A model generated the notes under the pieces. It ran no database searches, had not been told where the DNA came from, and worked only from the letters and a program-made list of their open reading frames with translations. The translations under genes were made by a program, and so were the position numbers. Shown here piece by piece: positions 32,825 through 44,164 of a stretch of 64,000 nt of DNA. Each line of letters starts with the position of its first letter. Positions within the stretch are counted from its first letter, which is position 1. The stretch covers positions 12,243,033 to 12,307,032 of the forward strand of contig NC_135717.1 in assembly GCF_964656455.1 (NCBI RefSeq), in the 5' to 3' direction. This stretch comes from Halichoerus grypus. Lineage: Eukaryota > Chordata > Mammalia > Carnivora > Phocidae.

Positions 32825-32925
32825 CCAACTGTATTATCAAGCATTGGAGGTATTATACCTATTTCGCAACAAGAAAAACAAAGCTAGAGAGATTATGATT
32901 GACCCAAGGCCAGAGTGTTTGACAT
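32825..32925 (-). mobile_element. MIR SINE fragment
   Basis: The words 'gaggtattatacctatttcg', 'aagctagagagattatgatt' and 'gacccaaggccagag' are the diverged reverse MIR core. Confidence 0.5.
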
Positions 32926-32989
32926 TCATAGTTTCTTTTTGGTTCTCTAGAGGTATGGCAGGATGATATCCGTTTCTTTTATTGATGTA

Positions 32990-33195
32990 GCATTGCACAG
33001 TGGTAAATAGCATGAGCTACCAAACCTGTCTGCCATGGTTCACATCCAGGCTTAACCATGATTGCTGCACGTAGCTTTGAACCTGTTATTTTACTAGTAA
33101 AATGGGGATTGCAGGCCTTACTTTATAAGCCAGGTCTGAGAATTACATTTAGTTAATATGTACACAAGGCATTTAGAATTAAGTGTTCAATAATT
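32990..33195 (+). mobile_element. MIR SINE
   Basis: Forward MIR from the tRNA-like head, 'agtggtaaatagcatgagct', through 'ggttcacatccaggcttaac', 'agtaaaatggggattgcagg' and 'ggtctgagaattacatttag' to 'taagtgttcaataattttag'. It is nearly full length. Confidence 0.7.
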
Positions 33196-33199
33196 TTAG

Positions 33200-34145
33200 G
33201 TATTACCTTTTTGAAATGTATGTTGATTTCATGAGAAATGAGTGGTGTGTGCTACCTGGTAGATTGTTCTACAGACATCAGGTATAAAAGAGTAACTCTG
33301 CTTGTGTTAAAATTTACTTTCCAGATTGATAGTTTTGAGGAATGAAAAAATACTTTTGGGAATGGTCTAAATCTGGAAGAAATCAGGAAATGAGAGGACT
33401 GTGTGTGTGTAGGTTTGCAGTTCTACCTTATGTGATTTGTAAAATATGTAATTGTGTATCTTCTCTCAGTAATAGTTTATTCTAGGGGAGAGAAACAAAT
33501 TTTGGTTATATACTTCTCCCCTATGAAGCAGATCTTTTTGTTTTTGTTTTTATTTTATTTATTTTAACTGGATGAGATGGTTAAGTGTTGCCTTAGTTGG
33601 ATGAATTTAGAGATATGGGAAAATGTTTTTATTTTTGTGATACATAAGGACGTTTGAATGAAATCATTTACCTTTTCTTGATTAAACCAGGTTTTTTTTT
33701 TTTTCAACATTGTGTATTTTCTTTTAACATAGATACCACGTTTTTTAGGTCATATGTTTTGGGACATCATTGATCTTTTTTTCTGTTATATTGGAAAAAT
33801 ATAATTGCACATGTGTGTTATTCTCAGAACGAAGTGGGTTCAGGCATGCTGCCTTATACTAAGTAGAAATTCTTCATAGTTGTTCTTCAGAAGACATTTA
33901 TCAATTCAAGTCATTCTTTGATTCATTTGTGAATACCTAAGTAGACTTATACAGGAAGGGGTTTTTCAGAGTTGGCTTCTGAGCATTTATAGCATTCTGT
34001 TTTAGCATATATAGTCCACATGGCAAATATACTATCTGATTCAAATTGAATTCGAATAAAGTCTGGTATGAATTTATTTTAAACAACTGCTTAAGATGAC
34101 CCTAATCTCAGACCTATGTCTCTCTCTCTTTTTTTTTTTTGGTCA
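33200..34145. other. AT-rich unique DNA
   Basis: T-rich words occur at 33537-33565, 33689-33704 and 34130-34140. No repeat family or exon is recognised. Confidence 0.4.
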
Positions 34146-34149
34146 TTGT

Positions 34150-34730
34150 ATTTCCTTTTATTATTAAAGGTTTTTTCTTTTATTGTGGTAAAAAGGACAT
34201 TACATTTCCATCTTAGCCATTTTAAGGTGTATAGTTCAGTAGTGTTAAGTGTAGTCACATTGTTGTGAGACAGATCTCCAGGACTTTTTCATCTTGCCGA
34301 TATGAAACTCTACTCATTAAACAACAACTTCCCCTTTCTCCCTCTCCCCCATTCTACTTTTTATGTCTATGAATTTGATTATCTTAGATCTTCATCTAAG
34401 TGGAACCATTTAGTATTTGTCTTTTTGCTGACTTATTTCACTTAGCATTGTGTCCTCAACAAGGTTTATCCATGTTGTAGCATGTGACAGGATTTTCTTC
34501 CTTTTTAAGGCTGAATACTTTTCCCTTGTATTTATAGATCTCATTTTGTTTATTCATCCTTTGATGAATGTTTGGGTTGCTTCCACCTCTTGGCTATTGT
34601 GAATAGTGCTGCTATGAACATGGGTGTGCAGATACCTCTTTGAATCCATACTTTCAATTCTTTTGGATCTATACTGTTTTCCATAATGATTGTACCATTT
34701 TACAATCTTACCAACAGCGTACAAGTCTTC
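34150..34730 (-). mobile_element. Old LINE-1 (L1M group), 3' UTR and ORF2 end
   Basis: Reverse LINE-1 words are 'ccattttaaggtgtatagtt', 'tttgctgacttatttcactt', 'ttatccatgttgtagcatgt', 'ttggctattgtgaatagtgc' and 'accaacagcgtac'. The ORF2 end is on the right, so the element points left. Open reading is broken by many stops and small indels. Confidence 0.88.
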
Positions 34731-34734
34731 CCTA

Positions 34735-35260
34735 GGTTTGTCAAGCACCCCTACCCAAATTGACAAGGGTGGTTCTGTGAGAATAGGGCATCTGTGAAGA
34801 TTAGGATGGCTTGTTTCAAGCTTGATCAGGCCCTTGGAATCAGCCTCATTAGTATTGGTTAATCATCCTTGTTAAGGTCATAGTACTTCTGGACCGAGGC
34901 CTATAGATTGGCACCTAATTGTGCACAAAATGTTGGTCTGTGTGTTGCAAGACTTTGGCTGTAGTTGCTGGGAATGATCTTAGGCAGTTCAGCTCAACAC
35001 TCTGCTCCCCACCCTTCCCTTGTCACCTGTAAAATGAGGCTGTTGTACCTCTCCCTTGTCTTACCTGTTCCAAAATCCTGTTCTCCATCATAGAACCCAA
35101 ATATCTAGAAACGATACCATGTATAGCTTGGCTTGGTGTAATTATTTGGTAGATCACATTTCTCTTAGCACCAATTTGGGTTTTGTTTTTCTTTGTTCAG
35201 CATCTCCTGTTTTTCTTACTCTTCTGCTGCCCCAGATATTAAGGGATAAGGAGGGAGACC
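34735..35260. other. unique DNA with a possible MIR scrap
   Basis: 'cacctgtaaaatgaggctgt' at about 35025-35044 may be the middle of a forward MIR. Nothing else is recognised. Confidence 0.35.
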
Positions 35261-35263
35261 TTG

Positions 35264-35500
35264 GTGATTAAGAGTGCTGGCAGTGAGTCAGAATGTCCTG
35301 GTTTGAATCCTTGCTCTTCCATTTACTAGATATGTAAACTTGGAACAATTTAATGAGCCACTGTGCCTTGGTTTCTCCATCTGTGAAATGGAGATAATAG
35401 TATTTGTGTCCAATTTTTGTGAGGTTTAGATGAGTTAATGCATGTAAGATGCTTTGCATGGTACCTTACACATAGTGGGCCCTGAGTAAGTGTAAACTCT
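35264..35500 (+). mobile_element. MIR SINE, nearly full length
   Basis: It begins 'gattaagagtgctggcagtg' and passes 'ctggtttgaatccttgctct', 'tttctccatctgtgaaatgg' and 'gttaatgcatgtaagatgct'. It ends 'acatagtgggccctgagtaa'. This is the best-preserved MIR in the window. Confidence 0.85.
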
Positions 35501-35559
35501 AATCATTATGAAATATCTTAGTTATGATGGTGCTAAATGATAAAGGTCATCTTGGATTA

Positions 35560-35720
35560 GTACCCTACATTTGAATAACTTTACACTTCTGAGGATATTG
35601 TTTCCTTATAGTGTTTCTCTGTAGGTGGGAGGATACTCCCATTGTACAGATGGAAAGACTGAACAGAGATTATGCTTTTTATGGCTGGGATTCACACTTC
35701 AGTCTCATGATTGGAGCCCA
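35560..35720 (-). mobile_element. MIR SINE fragment
   Basis: The reverse core words are 'actcccattgtacagatgga', 'aagactgaacagagatta' and 'ctgggattcacacttcag'. It is adjacent to, but opposite in direction from, the MIR at 35264. Confidence 0.5.
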
Positions 35721-36051
35721 GTGCTTCCTGGTCTGGCACACTGTCCTGGCACTCTTAATGACCGTAAAGCCTCATGAAGATGGGTTTTAACGTTAGGACC
35801 TGGTGAGAACGCTTCCTGTTCTCTTTGCCCTTTTATTAGCAGTCAGCCCTCCAGGCTGACTTGAACTAGGATCATTTTGGTTTCTAGGCAGACCAGGATC
35901 TAGCTGATTAATCCTGGTGGTTGGGAAAACATTGGGTGTCTACATCCTTTAGAAATATAACTTAATTTCTTTAGTACTGATTTAGTACAGCTTCTTTAGA
36001 AACCTGGTTATGTATTTAAAACTTAGTCTTTTCAAAAGTGGGTAGATCTTG

Positions 36052-36248
36052 GCGTGCCTGGGTGGCTCAGTCGTTAAGCGTCTGCCTTCGGCTCAGGTCA
36101 TGATCCCAGGGTCCTGGGATCAAGCCCCGTATCGGGCTTCCTGCTCTGCGGGAAGCCTGCTTCTCCCTCTCCCGCTCCCCCTGCTTGTGTTCCCTCTCTC
36201 GCTGTGTCTCTCTTTGTCAAATAAATAAAATCTCAAAAAAAAAAAAAG
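36052..36248 (+). mobile_element. Can-SINE, long form, full length
   Basis: Head 'gcgtgcctgggtggctcagt', body 'ttcggctcaggtcatgatcc', CT-rich half, 'caaataaataaaatctc' and A12 tail. The target duplication 'gtgggtagatcttg' is perfect over 14 bases (36038-36051 and 36249-36262), a sign of a fairly recent insertion. Confidence 0.96.
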
Positions 36249-36404
36249 GTGGGTAGATCTTGAATCTGTCTGCCTTCTTGCAGGTAGTAGCCATGTTGCA
36301 GTTACACCTGTTGCAGTTCTGTTAATAAAGAGGCAGAGGGGAGAAGACCTCTCTAGAAGAAACAAAGCCTCTGCTTCAGGGGGCCTCAGGTCATGTTCAG
36401 CAGA

Positions 36405-36520
36405 TGATAGTGGACATGCTAGGATCTCCCTAGGTCTCAGTTTCCCCAGCTATAAAATGAAGGGCCTGCACCAGGGGATATTTAAGAGCCTTTCAGGTTG
36501 TAAGAGTCTGACATCTTGAG
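36405..36520 (+). mobile_element. MIR SINE fragment
   Basis: Forward core words are 'ctaggtctcagtttccccag' and 'ctataaaatgaagggcctgc', then 'gcctttcaggttgtaagagt'. Confidence 0.55.
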
Positions 36521-36524
36521 ACTG

Positions 36525-37440
36525 GAAATAGCCCCACAGGTCCTTATGGCATGATAAAAATACTCTTTGAGGTATTGTAACTGTGTGTCTTGGGGAGAAG
36601 GAGGCATGGGCAGGTGATTGAGTGGGCATTGAGGGAGCAACTGGAGAAGGGAGAGACCACTGAGGAGGTGGTTCTCATGATCTGTATGTGAGGTGAGCTA
36701 CCCCATCTAGAGCGTTCGGGGCTGGTTGTACCCTGGGACAGGCAGTCCTATCGGACAAAGGAGCCTTCTCTGAGCCTTCTACTTGGCCCCTTCTCAGTAG
36801 GGCCAAGCCTTGCTGCGATAGAGGGTTTGATAGATCGATGCCCCCTTCTGTTTTTTGCTGGTGCTGTCTTCACACCCTGTTGCTGTTTATGTTTTTTGAT
36901 GAATGATTAATTAGAAAAATAATCATTTGTAAATTGTGAGTGAACCAGACATTTGGCCCTGCCTGTAGGGAAATGGTGCCTCTGAGCTGGGTGTAGCTTG
37001 CAAGCCAGAACATCGGAGCAGTGGTATTCCCAGACCAGTGATGAATTTACATGAAGTTCCTTTTCAGCATGTTAATGACTGTTACAGCCGAGTAACTAGC
37101 GAAAAATAATAGCAAATGGGAAGAGTAAATATTTAATGCCTCTATGTCATTTTTAGCTTACTGTAAAATATGCATTTTGATTCAGGAGGGGAATGAGGGA
37201 ATCTTGGACATTAGCGGCAATATTAGCTTGTCTGAGTTTCATTCTTTGTTTCCTTTTCTTTCTTAGTACTTAATTAAAATCAAAAGATAAAGTGAGCTGT
37301 TGCTGAGGTGGATTTCACTAGGGAAGTGGGTTTTCTGTAAATTTTAGGTCACACGATGCTTCTTTCCTGGCAGTTTGAATCTATATGTCCGGTCAGCATC
37401 ATTGATTAAATGCCTGGTGTGTATGGAGGCCTGTACTGTC
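36525..37440. other. unique noncoding DNA, partly AT-motif rich
   Basis: No repeats are recognised. From 36895 to 37290 there are many TAAT/ATTA words ('gaatgattaattagaaaaat', 'catgttaatgact') and few CpGs. It could be a conserved element, but the case is weaker than for the blocks listed separately. Confidence 0.35.
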
Positions 37441-37444
37441 TCTA

Positions 37445-37745
37445 AAATATAGCTTTCATCATGTTACTCTCCTGCTTTAAAACTTTAGTGACTCCCCACC
37501 GCTTCTCGGATAAAAGCTGGATTCAGTAGCCTGGCTTTTAAGGGTCTCTGTGCTGTGACCCCGGTCTCCTTTCCAGCCTTCCTCCCTAAGGCAATGTGAT
37601 GTGGACCTTGTGGTTGACTCCTTATCCCTGTAACACGCCAGATGCCTTTGCACCTCTGCTCAAATCATTCTGGGGCATGAAATGACCTTGTCTTTTCCCT
37701 ACCTATCTAAAGCCTCCCCTTCTTCCTAGGCCCAGTTCTAGAAGT
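37445..37745 (+). mobile_element. L2 LINE relic, interior of 3' region
   Basis: Forward L2 words occur in order: 'catcatgttactctcctgct', 'agtgactccccaccgcttct', 'agtagcctggcttttaaggg', 'gcctttgcacctctgctcaa' and 'ttcttcctaggcccag'. This is an ancient element that ends before the L2 terminus. Confidence 0.7.
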
Positions 37746-37749
37746 TCTC

Positions 37750-40149
37750 TCTGTTTACTGGATAGGAACCTACTCATTTTGAAATATAGGAAAAATTTAA
37801 AGTGGGTCATAATTGTCTTCCCTCCAGTTTGCCACCTCCCTTCCTTAGGGAATTCAGAATGAGTTCTGCTTCTCCCCCTGCTTCTGCTTGGCCATCTTCT
37901 AATTTTAGAAGATGACCAGGTAGGCAAGTTGTTGACTATAGCAATTTCTGAGGATTAGAACTGAATATAGTGGGGGAAGCCAGACTCAAGGTTAGTGCCA
38001 TGTTTTCTGAGATCAGAGAGTTTTGACACACAAGTTTCTAGCAGAGTTTGAATTCACAGAATGAGACCGCACTGGCAGAAGCATTCAGAGAAAGGGTGCA
38101 GGCCTTTGACTCTGTCGTTGAAAGAGTCTTGGAGTGTTGAGTTCAGACCCAGATAAAGTGCTAGTATTCACCGAAAATGATCAGGGTGGTGAGGCAGGCC
38201 CGAGAGCATGAAGGCTGGGTGGGCAGAAGAGAGCAAGGGAGGCCGTGTCCTCCGTTTTCAAATATTCAAGAGGCTGTCTTCTGCAAAAGAGGCATATTAG
38301 ACTTTGTGTATGGAACCATGGGGGTGAGAACAGAGGCTTGCTAGGTTACAGGAAGACGGATTTCACATCAATATAAGAAATACTTTTCTCATAGTGTTGT
38401 GAAAAATGAAATGGATTTCCTCAGGAGACAGTAAGTTTCTCAAGTGTGAAGGGATGTGAATGAACACAGAAGGCAATACTCCAATCCTACAGGGCTGTGG
38501 CTTTATAGTGAAAGGACCACGGGTATTGGAATGGAAGACCTTTAGGTCATTTTCCCCCCTGGGGTAAAACCTTTACGCTAGGGTTTTGGAGAACGATTCA
38601 GTAGTGGAAAGTAACAAGCACCACAATGTCTGAAAATAGGAATAAATCCTGATACGCATCAAGAAATAATAGGCACAGTTTTCTGAGTGGGTATTAAAAG
38701 TACGATGAAAACAGTATGAAGTCTAGAACTGGGGGTTCTAACATTGGGTTAAGGAGCTCAAGGGCAGTTTTTAAGAATGAGGAGATACTTGCAGAATTCT
38801 CAGGATTTCGTAAACAGTTTCAGAAAGTATATTCAGTATTAACGTTTATATATTTGGGAAACTAAAGATTTCTTGTTTTGAAAATATTTATCATTAGAAA
38901 AATGAGAGTACAAAATTGTCTTGGCATCTGTAATTTGGGTTTGTAAAGTCTTTACAGAATTAAGAAACGTGTCCCATTATGCAAATCTTAATGCTTGTGT
39001 ATATTGTTGTGTAAAGAGCATCATAGCTTTTGTCAGATTCATAGAAGTGGCTGACTCAGAAAAGGTTAAGATTTACTGATCTGGGGCACTGGCTCTCAAA
39101 TGTTGGAACTTAACCCAGTTAGGTAGGGCAGAAGTTCCTTATATCACCTTTACCATTCAGTATCAATATGAGCAAATAATAGTATGAGCCATATGTATTT
39201 TTTATTTTATAAAGCAGTGTCCCAGAAACTTAAGAAGTGTAATTTTACTGTACTTGCCTTGGTAGTAGATAGCAAGAGCATAAAATCACGAAGATTTACT
39301 GTACAAGTAATTATTTTGGAGATGGGCTTGTGTATATATCTCCTTTAGCTGTGTATATATCTACTTTCAGTATCAACACATTGTGAGATTAACCAGATAA
39401 TCTTCAACAAATCAAATTTCTAATGGTAAAACTGAACTAACAGTAGTTTATAATTGAAAAGCATAGCATAAGAAGAGCAAAAGAATAGTAGTACTGTAAA
39501 CCATGATTGGCTCAAGACAACACTGATGTTACAGTGACGGCAAATTGTCCTTCCAGCGTGTTGTGAGAACTCTGAGACTCGCAGTGTGGATGTGTGAGCA
39601 CGCCCGGAGTCCACTTTGCAACATTATAGAGCAACCTGCGTTCTTGGTAGACCAGTTACGAGTTCTTTGCATATGCTGCCAACTTGCTGATTTTAATTTA
39701 TCAAAATGGATTTTGGGAACCCTCTCACTCATTAGGCATCTACTAAGTAGCTCTTGGTCATATTAAAGAAGATGAGTGTCTGTGGAATTGCACATTTGCC
39801 TTTGAGAACTTAACAAAGATATGTCAGTTTATAGGTAGGTTATAGATCTCAACAGGAGTTTCTTCTGTGGTTACTAGTCGTTTCAGGACCCTACTTCAAG
39901 AAACACTAGGCTACCAGGTCAATTTGTAGTTATAAGTAAATGATACTAGATATTTTGAGTGAGGATTAATATCCAGGAGACTATACAAATAAAGGCCTTT
40001 CTTTTTTTTTTATTTTTTTAGAGATCAACCCAAATGCTTCTGATAACCAGATACCCTTTCTTTTCAAATACCTCTTTATTTACCAACCCCCTTAAGCCTG
40101 GCCCTGAAGTAAGATCAACAGCTGTGTGTGAATATTTTTTTCCCCTCTC
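37750..40149. other. unique noncoding DNA
   Basis: This is one of the longest stretches without a confident repeat. 'gaaatggatttcctcaggag' near 38410 resembles an old amniote repeat but is too short to call. Minus- and plus-strand frames at 39420-39766 overlap and look like chance. Confidence 0.4.
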
Positions 40150-40560
40150 CTTTGCTGTGCTCATCCTATCAAATTGAAATACCCTGGCACTTTCTTCCCT
40201 TTTTGAAAACACAAAAGAGGATTAGGCCATATAATGGACTATTTATGTGTCAAATTAAACGTTTTACTCTGAGGCTGTTTTTGAGTTATGCGAGCAGTAA
40301 AAATATGTATTAAGCTGCCAAGCCTTTTAAAAAATGCATATTATTTAGCTGATAGCCTGTAACAGTCTGATGGACCCATAATGGTGTTTTGAGTAAATAC
40401 ACATTTGAACAATTTATGAAACTTCTGTTTACATGTGTATTAAACAGCCTGGGTAGGGAGTGACCAAAAGTTATTACCAGTTGACAGCTGCTGTCTGGTG
40501 ACCAATTTGAAATGAATTGGTGGATTCCCTTTAGTGTGGAGTAAACAGGTTTCCCTGTCA
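40150..40560. other. Candidate conserved noncoding block
   Basis: This is repeat-free sequence with dense AT-rich words ('aaatgcatattatttagctg', 'tgtcaaattaaac', 'acatgtgtattaaacag') and an imperfect inverted E-box motif ('ttgacagctgctgtctgg'). It has the texture of a developmental enhancer; no conservation data are available here. Confidence 0.25.
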
Positions 40561-41480
40561 GGGGACAGACTGTGTAATCATTGGTGCATGGGGCCCCAGC
40601 CCTGGAGGTCTGCCTGTTGGTTGAATGAGGCACTAGAGGAAAACGTTTCAGCTCATAGTGAGCCACACCTTGGATTCACATGTATGGCTTATTTTATTTC
40701 ATTTTACATCTTGAAATTTATAGTTCAGTTCACAGAATATAGGCTGTACAGAACGAAATATTCTGTCCTTGGGAAGAGGGACCATCTTTATTTCTTTGGC
40801 ATCTCCTCTCTAGTGATCTTGAAATTTATATGATTGCAGGCCTCTATCAATAATAATTATTTTTGTATTTGTTCACTTTAAGCTAACACAAAAATAGAAA
40901 TTTAAAGGATTGAGATAAAAATAAGTATGCATAGATGATCTGAGTTTCTTTCTGTTCCTGAATGAATCCCCTTGAGTACTCCTGGGTTTCGTACACCTTG
41001 CACTGGAGATCAAGGCTTTGTCTTAATACCTTTGGGTAGTGGAAAGGGCGCCACGGATTATATAGTGTTAACGTTGAAAATAAAAGTTATTTTACCAGAA
41101 GAAAATGAGTTTATTCAGGAATAACAGAATTCTAATTCAGGACAAGCAAGCCATGGCAAACATGGGTACGTCCAGTAGAGAAGAATGTTACTTTGTGGAG
41201 AAGGAGGAATTTGGGAGGGGTTGTTGTTGTACAGGAAAGTCTTTTGGAGAAAACCAAGAGTTCAGGGTGATGATGGTTCTCATTGGCCGAGTTGCAGGGG
41301 TGGTTGATTTCTTACAGGAGATTCAATATGTACATCCTTCCCTGTAGGGGATTGTAATTGATGTAATTGACATGGAGTGGTATGCCCCCCCCCCCCCAGC
41401 CTCCCCTTCTAGCATCCCTGGTCCACTTTAGTGAGATTTCCTCTTACTGATTTTCACAAGAGGTATGACTTGGGTATGAT
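40561..41480. other. unique noncoding DNA with a C13 run
   Basis: Frames at 40534-40833 and 41105-41347 show no domain. Thirteen consecutive C residues occur at 41385-41397. Confidence 0.4.
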
Positions 41481-41620
41481 ATTCATAAACTTGGGCAAGT
41501 CTTTTAACTACCTTGAGCCCCTGGGTCCTCATTTGTAAAATACAGACACCTGCCCGTGGGGTTGTCATGAAGATTAATTATAGTAAATGTCAGGTATCCA
41601 CTTAAGTGCATGCCAGAAAG
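41480..41620 (+). mobile_element. MIR SINE fragment
   Basis: Forward words are 'aacttgggcaagtcttttaa', 'gtcctcatttgtaaaataca', 'ggttgtcatgaagattaatt'. It lacks the tRNA-like head and abuts the L2 relic to its right. Confidence 0.65.
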
Positions 41621-41626
41621 TCACCT

Positions 41627-41885
41627 CCTCAGAGAGGCTTTCCCTGACCCTGTCTAAAATAGTTCCTTCCTCTGTTCAGTTTTTCTCTATTGCCTACTCT
41701 GCTTTACTTCTAGTAAAATAATTTTTCACCATATGAACTCATATTGTTTTAAGTCTCCACTGTATTGGAAGCTATTTGAGGGGAGAGACTTTTTTTTTTT
41801 TCTGTTCACTCTTGCATCCATAGCTGTAGAACAGAGCGTGGTACACAGTAGGTACTCAATAAATACTAGTCGAAAGTTAAATGTT
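41627..41885 (+). mobile_element. L2 LINE 3' end
   Basis: The sequence runs from 'cctcctcagagaggctttcc' and 'ctgaccctgtctaaaatag' through 'tttgaggggagagactt' to the terminus 'gtacacagtaggtactcaat' and 'aaatactag'. This is the clearest L2 end in the window. Confidence 0.8.
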
Positions 41886-41889
41886 GGTC

Positions 41890-42505
41890 ACTTAGTCAGT
41901 TGATTAATAAATAGAGGTCATTATTGCTTTCATTGAGTGCCCCACACAGAGCTGATGCTCTAGGATAGGATTAATGATTCTCTATGTATGATTTGTTCTC
42001 AGTGGAATCCAAGGCCGGAGGTGTTTTTCCTATAGGAGGATGGATTTTTTTTTTCCCCCTCCATTACAGTCAGCATTTAGCAGGCTGAGGTTAGACATGA
42101 AGTTTGTAGCTCTAGATCTGAGCCAAGTGAACTGACCCCCCATGTGCTTCTGATGCCTCACCTTGGCCTCATTAACTCCCTGCCGTGGCCCGCTGTACCA
42201 TCTGGCTGCAGAAGTCCATCAGGCCAGGGGTGACAGCAGCCATGTGGATGTGCCTCAGGGAGGGCAGTGGCATTGCCCGTCACCCCACTCCACCCGGAAA
42301 ACACCTTCTGACCTCTAGCAAACTGCTTCCAGGGGAGAGGCAGAGCACTGCAGAGTCCCGTGCCTCTTACAGGTCTGTAGAAAGGACAAACATAATTTCT
42401 TGTATGGTTGAGAGAGAGGGATGGAGGAGAAAGAACCACAACTTTGGAGGACACTTTTCTTGGCCGCTTTTTGAAATGCAGAGTTGTTACAGAAATACCT
42501 GTCAT
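41890..42505. other. unique noncoding DNA, GC-richer part
   Basis: Both strands have fairly long frames here (115 codons minus at 42158-42505; 172 codons plus at 42185-42703, of which the last third is SINE). Neither resembles a known protein and they overlap antisense, so I do not call a gene. Confidence 0.4.
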
Positions 42506-42509
42506 TTTA

Positions 42510-42731
42510 GGGACGCCTGGGTGGTTCAGTGGGTTGAGCCTCTGCCTTCAGCTCAGGTCATGATCTCAGCGTCCTGGGATGGATCCCAGCATCTGGCTCC
42601 CTGCTCAGCAGGGAGTCTGCTTCTCCCTCTCTGTGCTCCTTCCCCTCCACCTCTTCCCCGCTCATGTGTGTGTGCGGGCTCACGCGTACTCTCTCTCAAA
42701 TAAAATCTTAAAAAAAAAAACAACAAAAAAC
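42510..42731 (+). mobile_element. Can-SINE, divergent long form
   Basis: Head 'ggacgcctgggtggttcagt', body 'ttcagctcaggtcatgatct'. The second half has a GT-rich insertion-like stretch ('catgtgtgtgtgcgggctca') not seen in the other copies, then an A-rich tail. The target duplication 'acctgtcatttta' is at 42497-42509 and 42732-42744. Confidence 0.92.
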
Positions 42732-43025
42732 ACCTGTCATTTTAAAAAACCTGTCTTCTTTAAAGCCATACTTCCAATAGGGCTATGAGATAAAGGCATG
42801 TGAAGTGTTCTACACTGTTGCTGTGGGAACATAATTTGTGTGCTTATTTAATTGGAAAAAATGAATGAATGTAAGGCTGGGGAGTCCTTACATGTATGGA
42901 CTATTACATATGCAGTTCAGTGCTTGCAGACTTTAAAAATAGCATTTATTGATTCTTTATGTCTTTCAGCTTAGTTTTTATCTGTTATTTCTGTAGTTGA
43001 TTGGTTTTTGTGGTCAACTTTTTCT

Positions 43026-43230
43026 TTTTCTTTTTCTTTTTTTAAATATTTTATTTATTTGACAGAGAGAGACAGAACGAGGAGGGAACACAAGCAGGGG
43101 GAGTGGGAGAGGGAGAAGCAGGCTGCCCGCTGAGCAGGGAGCCCGATGGCGGGGCTCGATCCCAGGACCCTGGGACCATGACCTGAGCCGAAGGCAGACG
43201 CTTAACCGACTGAGCCACCCAGGCACCCCA
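43026..43230 (-). mobile_element. Can-SINE, long form
   Basis: Pyrimidine-rich tail side, 'aaatattttatttatttgac', GA-rich body, 'catgacctgagccgaaggca', inverted head 'gagccacccaggcacccc'. The target duplication 'gtggtcaactttttct' is perfect over 16 bases (43010-43025 and 43231-43246). It forms a head-to-head pair with the next SINE. Confidence 0.95.
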
Positions 43231-43263
43231 GTGGTCAACTTTTTCTAAAAGAAGAGATGGAGA

Positions 43264-43460
43264 GGGGCGCCTGGGTGGCTCAGTTGGTTAAGCAACTGCC
43301 TTCGGCTCAGGTCATGATCCTGGAGTCCTGGGATCGAGTCTCACATCAGGCTCCCTGCTCAGCGGGGAGTCTGCTTCTCCCTCTGATTCTCCCCCTCTCA
43401 TGCTCTCTGTCTCCCATTCTCTCTCTCAGATAAATAAATAAAATCTTAAAAAAAAAAAAA
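43264..43460 (+). mobile_element. Can-SINE, long form
   Basis: Head 'ggggcgcctgggtggctcag', body 'ttcggctcaggtcatgatcc', a variant CT half ('ctgattctccccctctcatg') and A tail. The target duplication 'gaagagatggaga' is at 43251-43263 and 43461-43473. Only 33 bases separate its head from the head of the minus-strand SINE. Confidence 0.95.
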
Positions 43461-43474
43461 GAAGAGATGGAGAA

Positions 43475-43960
43475 ATATTTTCTGGGATCAGCTGAGACTG
43501 TTCTGAATTCGACCATCTTAAAGGGTCATGGTAGATATCAATCTGGGTTGTGTTGTAGATGAGGAGTGGGGGATGGTTTCTTCATCTTCTTTTGCCCCAC
43601 ATCCTCTAACAACCTACTTAACTTGTTAAAGGGAGTTTTGTGCTGTGCAAAGTGAGCTAATAATAATGTGATCAAACTCATAATATTAGTCCTGTTTTCC
43701 AGGCTTGGGTGAAAATTTACATATAACAGTCTTACAATAATACCCTGGAGGTTCTGCCGTTCCGGAGCTTACTGGGGAATGCACTGCCTGATAGGCTTTT
43801 TTGAAGATGATCTCCTTCAAAATGAATAAAAAAACATTAGAACCCTCCTCACTTTAACTTAAGAAAGGGATCTCTTTTTCTCCTGGCATTTTTATGGGAT
43901 GTGGTAGATGGAAATGATGGGGAAGTCATTGCACTGTGAAAAAGAGCCAGAGGTTTGGAG
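43475..43960. other. unique noncoding DNA, nothing recognised
   Basis: No repeats, frames or exon-like signals stand out. Confidence 0.4.
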
Positions 43961-43964
43961 TTGT

Positions 43965-44160
43965 ATAAAACTTAATACAGATCTTGACTAGGCCATTAAT
44001 TATCTGTCTGTCATGGGTGAGTTACTTAAATTAAGCTCATGAGCCTCTGTTTCTTCATCTGTAAAATGGAGAAATTTATTTCATACAGTTGTGGAGACTT
44101 GATGAACAACAGGATGTGCTTGGTGTATTTTTGACATTCAATAAATTTAGCAACCCATTT
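43965..44160 (+). mobile_element. MIR SINE
   Basis: Forward words are 'catgggtgagttacttaaat', 'gtttcttcatctgtaaaatg', 'gttgtggagacttgatgaac' and 'ttgacattcaataaattt'. Confidence 0.7.
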
Positions 44161-44164
44161 CCCC

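Noticed and set aside
42185..42703. Plus-strand open frame of 172 codons
   Set aside because: Its last third is SINE sequence, it is overlapped antisense by a 115-codon frame, and no family resemblance is visible.
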